Made by a program: the position numbers and the translations under genes. Shown piece after piece: positions 56,719 through 64,000 of a stretch of 64,000 nt of DNA. This DNA is from an uncultured Actinomycetes bacterium. Lineage in GTDB: Bacteria > Actinomycetota > Actinomycetes > Nanopelagicales > Nanopelagicaceae. The notes beneath the pieces are model-generated. The model did not search any database, had not been told where the DNA came from, and saw nothing but the letters and a program-made list of their open reading frames with translations. The first letter of the stretch is position 1, and each line of letters begins with the position of its first letter. The DNA lies in NCBI GenBank assembly GCA_903834145.1, contig CAILHY010000014.1, positions 33,032-97,031 on the forward strand. Direction: 5' to 3'.

Positions 56719-57707
56719 TGCCGGCCTTTGGCATCCCGAACGTCTCGGGTGAATTAGAAGAATCCCTTACGCAAGGCATGCTTCAGGTGGAGTCCTTACT
56801 GAACTCTCACATCAAAGGTGACTACCCGCTTGTTGAAGAGACATCTCACCACTTGGTTGCGGCAGGCGGAAAAAGATTGCGTCCGCTGCTTACTCTGATT
56901 TCTTCGCACCTTGGCGATCCAACTCGTTACGAGATAATCGAAGCGGCGGTTGTTTGCGAACTCACCCACCTTGCCACGTTGTATCACGATGACGTGATGG
57001 ATGAAGCACCTCTTCGCCGCGGAGTCGAAAGTGCAAATAACCGCTGGGGAAATAGCATCGCGATTCTCACGGGCGATTACCTTTTCGCCAAAGCATCTGA
57101 TTTGCTGGCAGATTTAGGGCCTGAAGCGGTTCGCTTGCAGGCTCGTACCTTCGAACGTCTAGTAATTGGTCAAATTATGGAGACTCAAGGTCCCAGTGCG
57201 GGCGAGGATTCACTTTCTCATTACATGCAAGTTGTGGCCGACAAAACTGGTTCCCTGATATCAACCAGTGCACGATATGGCGCTCTTCTTTCTGGTTGTA
57301 GTTCCGACATTGTTGAAACAGTGACAACCTTTGGCGAACAAATCGGCATCGCTTTCCAATTGGCCGATGACGTTATTGATATTGCTAGTGAGACTAAAGA
57401 TTCTGGAAAGACTCCCGGAACTGATTTACGAGAAGGTGTTCCTACACTTGTCACGCTAAACGTTCTGAAATCGACAGATCCAGCGGATCGCGAATTGCAA
57501 GAACTATTGCAGGCCCCAATTGAATCCGAGGAAGTTGTCGAGCAAGTCTTGCGAGCCCTTCGAAACCACTCGGCCCTTGAAACTTCCAGAGGTCAATTGC
57601 ACAAAGTTGCTCAAACTGCACGGCTAGCGCTTGGCCCGCTACCCATCTGTGATGCCACTTCCGCGCTTTTCTCATTATGTGACACTGTGATTGAGCGCTC
57701 TCACTAG
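56718..57707 (+). CDS. Polyprenyl diphosphate synthase (probable menaquinone tail)
   Basis: Trans-isoprenyl diphosphate synthase of 329 residues. Both aspartate-rich motifs are seen: the first DDVMDEAPLRRG near 94, and the second QLADDVIDIASE near 216. The length and spacing fit long-chain synthases such as HepT/GrcC/IspB. Coupling to nuoN and the nearby menA suggest it makes the menaquinone side chain; chain length cannot be read safely. Other long-chain uses such as carotenoid precursors are possible. Confidence 0.9.
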   Translation: MPAFGIPNVSGELEESLTQGMLQVESLLNSHIKGDYPLVEETSHHLVAAGGKRLRPLLTLISSHLGDPTRYEIIEAAVVCELTHLATLYHDDVMDEAPLRRGVESANNRWGNSIAILTGDYLFAKASDLLADLGPEAVRLQARTFERLVIGQIMETQGPSAGEDSLSHYMQVVADKTGSLISTSARYGALLSGCSSDIVETVTTFGEQIGIAFQLADDVIDIASETKDSGKTPGTDLREGVPTLVTLNVLKSTDPADRELQELLQAPIESEEVVEQVLRALRNHSALETSRGQLHKVAQTARLALGPLPICDATSALFSLCDTVIERSH

Positions 57708-57785
57708 TTCCTATTAATAGTGCTGCATGGCGCTTTGGCTATCGGTTAGGCTTCTTAAATCGCGATCATTGAAGATTGGGAGAAG

Positions 57786-60488
57786 ATGTCCGAGAATCTA
57801 GTTCATCCGTTTACTGTTGGCGATCGTACACAATCTGATTTATTGGGTGGCAAAGGCGCAAACCTTGCCGAGATGGTGCGCATCGGGTTACCAGTACCTC
57901 CCGGATTCACAATTACTACGCAGGCATGTCGCGAGTATTTAAGTTCTGGCTCTATCCCGCTCGGTTTACAAAACGAAATTGACGCAGCGTTAACGGATCT
58001 CGAAAAGTCCTTAGGTAAAGATTTTGGTAATCCGGCAAACCCACTTCTTGTTTCGGTCAGGTCAGGTGCGAAATTCTCTATGCCAGGGATGATGGAAACA
58101 GTGCTCAATGTGGGTATGACTCCAGCCGTTGCAGAGAGCATGGCAAAAGAGACAGGAAATCCGAGGTTTGCCTGGGATTCATATCGCCGATTCGTTGATA
58201 TGTATGGTCGCATTGTCTGCGATGTAGCACCTGAAGAGTTTCATAAGATTGAAACTCGTGTCCTCACTACTTTCGGTGTTTTAAGTATTCCTGACTTAGA
58301 TGTTGCCGGACTTCAAGCGCTAGCAGATGGATACATTAAGGAGAGTGAAGCTGTTACAGGCAAAGCTTTCCCGACTGACCCACGAGAGCATTTAGCGCAA
58401 TCGATCGAAGCGGTATTTAGGTCCTGGAATTCAGAGCGCGCGCAGTTGTATCGCCGCCGTGAGCGAATTCCTTCTGACTTGGGTACGGCCGTAAATATTC
58501 AATCCATGGTCTTTGGAAATCTCACCGATGATTCAGGTACAGGCGTTGCGTTTACTCGCGATCCAGCAACAGGGGAGCGTGGAAGTTATGGCGACTATTT
58601 AGAGCGCGCCCAAGGCGAAGATGTGGTTGCAGGTATTCGCAACACCATGTCATTAGTGGAATTTGGGGAGAAATCTCCCGTAGTTCACGCTGAATTAGAG
58701 CGGGTAATGACTCTTCTTGAGGATCACTACCGCGACCTGTGCGATATTGAATTTACTGTCGAAAAAGGCAAGCTCTGGATTCTGCAAACCCGCGTGGGAA
58801 AACGCACAGCTGAGGCCGCTTTTCGAATCGCTACACAGTTGGTGGATGAGGGCAAGATCAATATGGATGAGGCGCTGGTGCGCACCTCCGGTGATCAATT
58901 AGCACAACTCATGTTTCCGCAGTTTGATTTGAGTGGTTCGATTAAGGCAATAGCAACGGGCATACCAGCTTCTCCAGGCGCTGCGGTGGGTGAGGTTGTA
59001 TTCGATTCCCGGCGCGCGTTTGATCTTGCTAGAAGTGGCAAGAAAGTAATTCTCGTTAGGCGCGAAACTAGCCCGGATGATTTGGTTGGGATGGTCGCAT
59101 CTGAGGGAATCTTGACCAGTCGCGGAGGAAAGACTTCTCACGCCGCCGTTGTTGCGCGCGGTATGGGAAAGACCGCAGTATGTGGAACCGAAGCCATTGC
59201 AGTCGATGAGCGAGCCAATTTATTCACTGTCGGAAGTTTGACTGTGTATGAAGGCGAGACCATATCCATTGATGGATCAACGGGAAATGTTTATCTTGGC
59301 ACAATACCCGTTATTGCGTCCCCTGTTACTTCCTATTTAGAGGGACGTTTGGCTGCATCTAGTGATGAAGCCTCACCTGTCGTAAAGGCCGTGGATCGAA
59401 TCTTGTGTTACGCCGATGAGATTCGAACTCTTAAGGTGCATGCAAACGCCGATACTCCTGAGGATGCAATTCGCGCACGTATTTTAGGAGCAGAAGGTGT
59501 GGGCTTATGTCGCACGGAGCATATGTTCTTAGGCCCTCGACGTTCGTATATCGAACGCTTAGTCTTGGCAGAAAATGAGGACGTGCAACGAGGCGTGATT
59601 TCCGAAATGGAACCGCTACAACGTGCAGATTTTGTTGGGATCATGATGGCGATGTCGGGTTTGCCTGTCACGGTCCGATTGCTAGATCCACCGCTGCACG
59701 AATTCTTGCCACCTCTTGCTGACCTCACCGCGGTAATGGGCAGGGCAGAGGCGCTGGGGGAAGAAGTTCCTATGCGCGAACAAGCCATATTTGCCGCTGT
59801 AAAACGCCTTCACGAGGCTAACCCAATGCTGGGCCTTCGTGGAGTCCGTCTTGGAATACTTATTCCAGAGCTCTACAAAATGCAGGTACGCGCTCTTGTT
59901 CATGCCTACCTAGAAGTTAAACGTCTGGGACATAACCCGAAACCAGAAGTGATGATTCCGCTGGTTGCCACACAGCGCGAACTTCTTTACTTGCGCGAGA
60001 CTTTGGAAGCGGAAATCGCGCGAACATTCGTTGGCTCGGGCCAGAAGATTGATATTCCGATTGGCACAATGATTGAAACTCCACGTGCCGCAATTACAGC
60101 TAGTCGACTTGGACACTATGCCGACTTCTTCTCCTTCGGTACCAATGACCTCACGCAACTAACGTGGGCATTTAGCCGCGATGATGTTGAGTCCACTTTC
60201 TTGCCGCGCTACTTAGATCTAGAACTCCTGCCCTTTAATCCATTTGAATCCTTGGACCAAGCAGGTGTGGGAATTCTTGTACGTACCGCAGTAGAACAAG
60301 CACGAGCGTTGCGACCTGATTTTAAGTTGGGTATTTGCGGCGAACACGGTGGCGATCCTCGAAGCATTCACTTCTTCCACGAATTAGGTTTGAACTATGT
60401 TTCGTGCTCGCCATTTCGGGTGCCTGTTGCCCGCCTGGAATCAGGGCGCGCGCTAGTATTAAAGAGCGCTAGCGGTAGTTCTGTTTGA
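57786..60488 (+). CDS. ppdK: Pyruvate phosphate dikinase
   Basis: Interconverts pyruvate, ATP and Pi with PEP, AMP and PPi. The 900-residue protein has the N-terminal ATP-grasp domain (LLGGKGANLAEM, MPGMMETVLNVG, VNIQSMVFGN), the swivelling domain with the catalytic histidine H452 in GGKTSHAAVVARGMGK, and the C-terminal PEP barrel (GAEGVGLCRTEHMF, FFSFGTNDLTQLTW, KLGICGEHGGDP with the catalytic cysteine). GGGAGA precedes ATG. The 78-base gap upstream holds only a short palindrome and no clear promoter. Its 3' end overlaps the convergent permease gene by 30 bases. Confidence 0.96.
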   Translation: MSENLVHPFTVGDRTQSDLLGGKGANLAEMVRIGLPVPPGFTITTQACREYLSSGSIPLGLQNEIDAALTDLEKSLGKDFGNPANPLLVSVRSGAKFSMPGMMETVLNVGMTPAVAESMAKETGNPRFAWDSYRRFVDMYGRIVCDVAPEEFHKIETRVLTTFGVLSIPDLDVAGLQALADGYIKESEAVTGKAFPTDPREHLAQSIEAVFRSWNSERAQLYRRRERIPSDLGTAVNIQSMVFGNLTDDSGTGVAFTRDPATGERGSYGDYLERAQGEDVVAGIRNTMSLVEFGEKSPVVHAELERVMTLLEDHYRDLCDIEFTVEKGKLWILQTRVGKRTAEAAFRIATQLVDEGKINMDEALVRTSGDQLAQLMFPQFDLSGSIKAIATGIPASPGAAVGEVVFDSRRAFDLARSGKKVILVRRETSPDDLVGMVASEGILTSRGGKTSHAAVVARGMGKTAVCGTEAIAVDERANLFTVGSLTVYEGETISIDGSTGNVYLGTIPVIASPVTSYLEGRLAASSDEASPVVKAVDRILCYADEIRTLKVHANADTPEDAIRARILGAEGVGLCRTEHMFLGPRRSYIERLVLAENEDVQRGVISEMEPLQRADFVGIMMAMSGLPVTVRLLDPPLHEFLPPLADLTAVMGRAEALGEEVPMREQAIFAAVKRLHEANPMLGLRGVRLGILIPELYKMQVRALVHAYLEVKRLGHNPKPEVMIPLVATQRELLYLRETLEAEIARTFVGSGQKIDIPIGTMIETPRAAITASRLGHYADFFSFGTNDLTQLTWAFSRDDVESTFLPRYLDLELLPFNPFESLDQAGVGILVRTAVEQARALRPDFKLGICGEHGGDPRSIHFFHELGLNYVSCSPFRVPVARLESGRALVLKSASGSSV

Positions 60489-61355
60489 TCGCACAAGATC
60501 TGTTCCAAGAAAGATCAGAGCGACCCAAATAAATCCAAAGCCAATTACGCGACCTACAGGCATTGCCTCATGGTTAATCAAGGTTCCCACCAAGAACATG
60601 ATTGTTGGCGTGATGTATTGAAGCAGCCCAGTGATTGTCAGTGGCAAACGTGTTGTTGCGCCATTGAACAGCAACAGTGGAACCACGGTTGCTACACCAG
60701 CGCAAACAAGAAGAAGTGAAAACCCTAGGCTCAATCCAAATTGTGCTCGGTGCTGAGTTTCAATCATAGTTAAGTAGAAAAGATTAGGAATTAAAGCGAT
60801 CAGCGTCTCGATGGAAAGACCCTCTAAAGCCCCTAGTTGTAGGGCTTTTTTGAGCAAACTATAAGAGCTCCAGGAAATTGCCAGCGCCAAAGCAATCCAG
60901 GGCAGAGCACCGTATTGAATCGTCAAAGTAATTACTCCAGCAGCACAAAGAAGCACGGCAACCCACTGCATTTTGCGCAAGCGCTCACGCAGAACGAGTA
61001 CACCAAAAGTTACGCTCACAAGCGGGGTTATGTAATAACCCAGTGATGCCTCAACAATGCGATTAACGCTCACGGACCAGATGTAGACACCCCAATTTAT
61101 GGTCAACATCAAAGAGGTCAGCGCCAGCATGGCCATGGTTCTAGGTTGGCGGAAAATTGCGATGGTGCCCTTAAGTTGTTTGAGGATCGCCAGCAAGATT
61201 ACGCACAGGATAAGTGACCAGACTCCACGGTGGGCCAGGATTTCGAAGGCACTTGCTTTGTGCATGTAATGCCAGAAAAGTGGCAATAAGCCCCAAATTG
61301 TGTAGGCCGCTATTCCGTAGAAGAGCCCAGTAGCTTTATGTTCAATTTTTGGAAT
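60459..61355 (-). CDS. RarD-like EamA-family permease, probable ATT start
   Basis: Drug/metabolite transporter superfamily protein with about ten membrane segments; RarD-type by AFEILAHRGVWSLILC, VNRIVEASLGYYITPLVSV and LLQYITPTIMFLVG. The first standard start in frame is TTG 61286, which would cut most of the first membrane helix. Upstream the frame stays open to ATT 61355 and adds HKATGLFYGIAAYTIWGLL, exactly the RarD first-helix pattern, giving 298 residues as in E. coli (296). GGTGA lies about 7 bases before this ATT, which is 6 bases after the yajQ stop. An ATT start is therefore likely but not proven; substrate unknown. Confidence 0.85.
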   Translation of the reverse strand: MPKIEHKATGLFYGIAAYTIWGLLPLFWHYMHKASAFEILAHRGVWSLILCVILLAILKQLKGTIAIFRQPRTMAMLALTSLMLTINWGVYIWSVSVNRIVEASLGYYITPLVSVTFGVLVLRERLRKMQWVAVLLCAAGVITLTIQYGALPWIALALAISWSSYSLLKKALQLGALEGLSIETLIALIPNLFYLTMIETQHRAQFGLSLGFSLLLVCAGVATVVPLLLFNGATTRLPLTITGLLQYITPTIMFLVGTLINHEAMPVGRVIGFGFIWVALIFLGTDLVRSNRTTASAL

Positions 61356-61361
61356 TTAAGA

Positions 61362-61853
61362 TCACCGATAATTCGTAAATTGAACTGCAAAATCCCATTT
61401 GAAATCTTTGATCATTGCAATGGCATCTTGAAGGTCGTCACGACTCTTACTTGTTACTCGTAATTCATCGCCCTGAATCTGTGTCTTGATAGATTTAGGT
61501 CCCTCATCGCGCAAGAATTTAGCAACCTTTTTCGCATTCTCGGTTGTGATGCCTTCTTTAAGCGGGCAATTGATTTTGTAAATCTTGCCACTGAGTGCGG
61601 GCTCACCTGGATCGATGTGTTTCAGTGAGACTCCACGTTTAACCAATTTATCACGCAGTACTTCCAAGGTCGCCTTAGCTTTCTCTTCGGTACTGGCTTC
61701 GATAGAAATCTTTTCTCCTTCGAGTTCGATCTTTGCTCCAGTGTTTTTGAAGTCAAAGCGAGTATCGATTTCGCGGATGGCCTGATTAACCGCGTTATCG
61801 AGTTCCATACGATCGATCTTGGAGACCACATCGAAACTGCTATCTGATGCCAT
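61362..61853 (-). CDS. YajQ family nucleotide-binding protein (DUF520)
   Basis: A 163-residue protein of the YajQ family, with two ferredoxin-like folds: SSFDVVSKIDRMELDNAVNQ at the N terminus, a repeated K-rich second half, and the C-terminal SKSRDDLQDAIAMIKD. Members bind nucleotides, tRNA or, in Xanthomonas and Pseudomonas, cyclic di-GMP. GAGGAC precedes the ATG. It precedes the RarD-like gene by 6 bases and is divergent from the ABC exporter across 124 bases. Confidence 0.93.
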   Translation of the reverse strand: MASDSSFDVVSKIDRMELDNAVNQAIREIDTRFDFKNTGAKIELEGEKISIEASTEEKAKATLEVLRDKLVKRGVSLKHIDPGEPALSGKIYKINCPLKEGITTENAKKVAKFLRDEGPKSIKTQIQGDELRVTSKSRDDLQDAIAMIKDFKWDFAVQFTNYR

Positions 61854-61943
61854 GAATATGTCCTCTTTCTTGCCTCAAAAGGCTGTTCAAACGCCTACTT
61901 GCATAAGGTACCCGCTCACCACTTAAGAACCATAATTGGGAGA

Positions 61944-61971
61944 TTCACGGCTCGCCCGCTTGGTCTAACGT
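61944..61971 (+). promoter_or_regulatory. Candidate promoter of a leaderless message for the ABC exporter
   Basis: TTCACG (61944-61949), a 16-base spacer and TAACGT (61966-61971) end only 6 bases before GTG 61978. There is no ribosome site, so transcription would start at or near the GTG. Leaderless genes are common in actinobacteria. Confidence 0.45.
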
Positions 61972-61977
61972 TGTGCC

Positions 61978-63774
61978 GTGAATAAACCCCGCCCGCATAC
62001 AGCCGAACTGGAGCATAAGTATGTTGGCGAAAGCCCAATTCGGACTCTCTTCTTCCTCTTTGAAGAGCAAAAACTTCGTGTTGTTTTGGCCTTCATCTTC
62101 TTCAGCATAAAACATTCTCCAACATGGATTATGCCGCTCCTTACCGCTGACACGATCGACATAATCGCATCCCACAAAAGCTTGTCTAAACTGCTGATAA
62201 ATATTGCCATCCTTGCTGTGGTTACTTTGCAGAACTGGCCTATGAACTTGCTCTATGTAAAGTTTCAAAGCAGAGCGATCCGCGAGGTTGAAAACCGGCT
62301 CCGTTCGGCGCTTGTTGAGCGCATGCAACAACTGACCATGGGTTTCTACTTAAAGTCTAATGCTGGCGTCTTACAAACCAAGGTAGTGCGAGATGTTGAA
62401 AATATTGAACAGATGGTGCGAAATTTATCTGACGGAGGTTCGGCTGCGATCAACGGAATCATCGGCGCGATAGTAATTACGGCGATCAAGGTCCCAATCT
62501 TTCTCCCATTCTTTATCGTTCTAGCCCCTCTCATTGCAATATTGATCGCAAAATTACGATTTAAATTGCGTAGTCGAAATGAAGAGTTCCGCGGCGAAAT
62601 CGAAAGCATGTCTGCTCGAGTTAATGAGATGACTTCGCTAATGCCCATCACGAGAGCTCATGGTTTGGAAGAATCTGCTCTGCAAACGATGAATGATTCG
62701 TTCGGTAACGTCAAACGAGCCGGATTCAAGCTCGACATATTTAATGCGAAGTTCGGCGCTCTTTCCTGGGTTACCTTTCAAATGGCCAATGTTCTTTGCT
62801 TGGCAGCTGCCAGTTACTGCGCTTTAAAGGGAAAGTTCGGAGTTACCATTGGCGATGTAGTGCTATTAACCGCTTTTTTTGGTCAATTAATTGGTTCAGT
62901 TATTTTGTTAACCAGCCTCATGCCCACAATTGCTAAGGGTTTCGCTTCTATTCGTTCGCTAGGTGAAGTTTTAGAATCTCCAGATGTCGAAGCAAACGCA
63001 AACAAGCCAGCAATCACTGACGTCGTTGGAGCAGTTAATTTCGACCATGTGATATTTAGGTACCCACAAGGTAATCGGAATGCCATTAATGATTTTAATA
63101 TCAACGTTAAATCCGGCGACATGATCGCCCTAGTTGGTCCTTCGGGTTCAGGTAAGTCGACACTTATTAATTTGGTGATTGGATTCTTGCGTCCCAAGTC
63201 AGGCACCATTTCTATTGACGGTAACGATCTTTCCAAATTTGATTTACGCACCTTTAGAAAATTCATCTCTGTTGTACCTCAAGAGTCGGTGCTCTTTGAA
63301 GGATCAGTGAGAGAGAACATCACCTATGGCCTAGGTTCTGTTTCAGAGGAACGGGTTACAAACGCTTTGCAGGCTGCCAATGCACTGGAATTTGTTAATG
63401 ATTTACCCGAAGGCATTGATACCTTGGTGGGGGAACGAGGAGCAAGAATTTCTGGTGGGCAGAAGCAACGGTTAGCTATCGCTCGTGCACTGATCCGAAA
63501 TCCCCGAATTTTGATACTGGACGAAGCGACTTCTTCACTGGACTCTCAATCAGAGAGTGCAATTCAGTTGGCCTTGGAATCTCTTATGAATGATCGAACA
63601 ACCTTTGTGGTAGCCCATCGTCTTTCCACTGTTCAGAAAGCGGATTTGATTGTGGTCCTAGACAATGGCGAACTTGTTGAATCTGGACGTCATGAAGATT
63701 TGGCCATTGCTGGCGGGTTGTATCAACGACTTCATGACGCGCGGGCCTTCTCAAATGATGCGCAAGAGAAGTGA
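61978..63774 (+). CDS. ABC exporter, fused membrane and ATPase domains
   Basis: Half-transporter of 598 residues, MsbA/LmrA type. Six membrane segments occupy about residues 30-310. The ATPase domain has Walker A GPSGSGKST near 386, signature ISGGQKQR near 487, Walker B ILILDEATSSLD near 507 and the switch histidine in VVAHRLST near 545. It probably works as a homodimer, since no partner half-transporter lies beside it. Lipid, peptide or drug export is possible; no neighbour fixes the substrate. GTG start, no Shine-Dalgarno, probably leaderless. Confidence 0.93.
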   Translation: MNKPRPHTAELEHKYVGESPIRTLFFLFEEQKLRVVLAFIFFSIKHSPTWIMPLLTADTIDIIASHKSLSKLLINIAILAVVTLQNWPMNLLYVKFQSRAIREVENRLRSALVERMQQLTMGFYLKSNAGVLQTKVVRDVENIEQMVRNLSDGGSAAINGIIGAIVITAIKVPIFLPFFIVLAPLIAILIAKLRFKLRSRNEEFRGEIESMSARVNEMTSLMPITRAHGLEESALQTMNDSFGNVKRAGFKLDIFNAKFGALSWVTFQMANVLCLAAASYCALKGKFGVTIGDVVLLTAFFGQLIGSVILLTSLMPTIAKGFASIRSLGEVLESPDVEANANKPAITDVVGAVNFDHVIFRYPQGNRNAINDFNINVKSGDMIALVGPSGSGKSTLINLVIGFLRPKSGTISIDGNDLSKFDLRTFRKFISVVPQESVLFEGSVRENITYGLGSVSEERVTNALQAANALEFVNDLPEGIDTLVGERGARISGGQKQRLAIARALIRNPRILILDEATSSLDSQSESAIQLALESLMNDRTTFVVAHRLSTVQKADLIVVLDNGELVESGRHEDLAIAGGLYQRLHDARAFSNDAQEK

Positions 63775-63805
63775 TTGGCACTCGATTCCCCTCATTTACG
63801 ACCGA

Positions 63806-63835
63806 TTATTTTCCCTTAGCAAAATAGGGTAATCT
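63806..63835 (+). promoter_or_regulatory. Weak candidate promoter for tRNA-Tyr
   Basis: TTATTT (63806-63811), an 18-base gap and TAATCT (63830-63835) lie 27 bases before the tRNA. The -35 box is poor. The 88-base gap after the ABC exporter holds no clear terminator. Confidence 0.3.
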
Positions 63836-63862
63836 ACGCTCGCTGCTTCACAAGATGACCCT

Positions 63863-63947
63863 GGCGGGTTGCCCGAGCGGCCAATGGGAGGGGACTGTAA
63901 ATCCCCCGGCTCTGCCTTCGAAGGTTCAAATCCTTCACCCGCCACCA
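63863..63947 (+). tRNA. tRNA-Tyr (anticodon GTA)
   Basis: Cloverleaf seen directly. Acceptor GGCGGGT pairs with ACCCGCC (63937-63943); discriminator A at 63944 and an encoded CCA at 63945-63947. Anticodon stem GGGGA/TCCCC encloses CTGTAAA with GTA at 63897-63899. A long variable arm with a GGC/GCC stem (63908-63916) marks a class II tRNA, as expected for bacterial tRNA-Tyr. T-arm GAAGG-TTCAAAT-CCTTC. Confidence 0.97.
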
Positions 63948-63959
63948 GTTAGCCCATAA

Positions 63960-64000
63960 TTAGAACTTAGCGAGGATGCCTCCATCGGCAACAAGAGCTG
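63960..64000 (-). CDS. 3' end of an unidentified gene, cut by the window edge
   Basis: Minus-strand frame ending in TAA at 63962-63960. The visible residues are ALVADGGILAKF, a plausible enzyme C terminus but too short to identify. It would end 12 bases from the tRNA. Only coding-like sequence and orientation support it. Confidence 0.35.
   Translation of the reverse strand, partial: ALVADGGILAKF

Noticed and set aside
57711..57720. Perfect palindrome CTATTAATAG between the polyprenyl synthase and ppdK
   Set aside because: Ten A/T-rich bases are expected by chance at this frequency; no promoter boxes fit around it.
1..64000. Mobile elements, prophage, CRISPR array, rRNA operon, toxin-antitoxin or defence system
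   Set aside because: I looked for transposase/integrase-like proteins, terminal repeats, spaced direct repeats and known defence domains on both strands and found none.

Overview
The window is a gene-dense chromosomal segment of moderate G+C content. It almost certainly comes from an actinobacterium with a small, streamlined genome; the freshwater acI/Nanopelagicales type (Planktophila-like) is my best guess from gene content and compaction, not from a database match. Actinobacterial signs are the 33-residue ribosomal protein bS22, the XPB-type helicase with an Rv0862c-like helicase-associated protein, an actinobacterial NuoB start, system II cytochrome c maturation, and a menaquinone-only respiratory gene set. 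Genes are packed with ATGA, GTGA and TAATG overlaps. Many convergent genes overlap at their 3' ends. I found no insertion sequence, prophage, CRISPR array or rRNA.

Region 1 (1-15230) looks like a peptidoglycan-salvage island. It holds MurNAc-6-P etherase (murQ), a complete oligo/dipeptide-type ABC importer, anhydro-MurNAc kinase (anmK), an acetyltransferase, an L-Ala-D/L-Glu-type dipeptide epimerase, a beta-lactamase-fold serine hydrolase, a MurR/RpiR-type regulator, a sugar ABC importer without its own ATPase, and a GlcNAc/MurNAc-type sugar kinase. Together they could import wall peptides and amino sugars, epimerise the murein dipeptide, and feed MurNAc to GlcNAc-6-P. In both importers a hairpin follows the binding-protein gene, which probably raises binding protein over permease.

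Region 2 (15216-29685) is housekeeping and repair: mutY-radA, a cysteine-rich protein of unknown function, proC, a secreted propeller-like protein, bS22, a large secreted metalloprotease, a glutaredoxin-like protein, an XPB helicase-M20 peptidase-helicase-associated protein cluster, and two phosphatases.

Region 3 (29685-57707) is a respiratory block. It holds a TlpA-like thioredoxin, CcdA, ResB and CcsB for cytochrome c maturation; menA, menE, menB, menC, menD, menF and menG for menaquinone; a BioY biotin transporter subunit; the full 14-gene nuoA-N operon; and a polyprenyl diphosphate synthase that probably makes the quinone tail. The genes therefore cover electron entry (complex I), the quinone carrier and cytochrome c maturation in one neighbourhood.

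Region 4 (57786-64000) holds pyruvate phosphate dikinase, a RarD-like permease (probably with a non-standard ATT start), YajQ, an ABC exporter with a probable leaderless GTG start, a tRNA-Tyr with encoded CCA, and the 3' end of a gene entering from the right on the minus strand.
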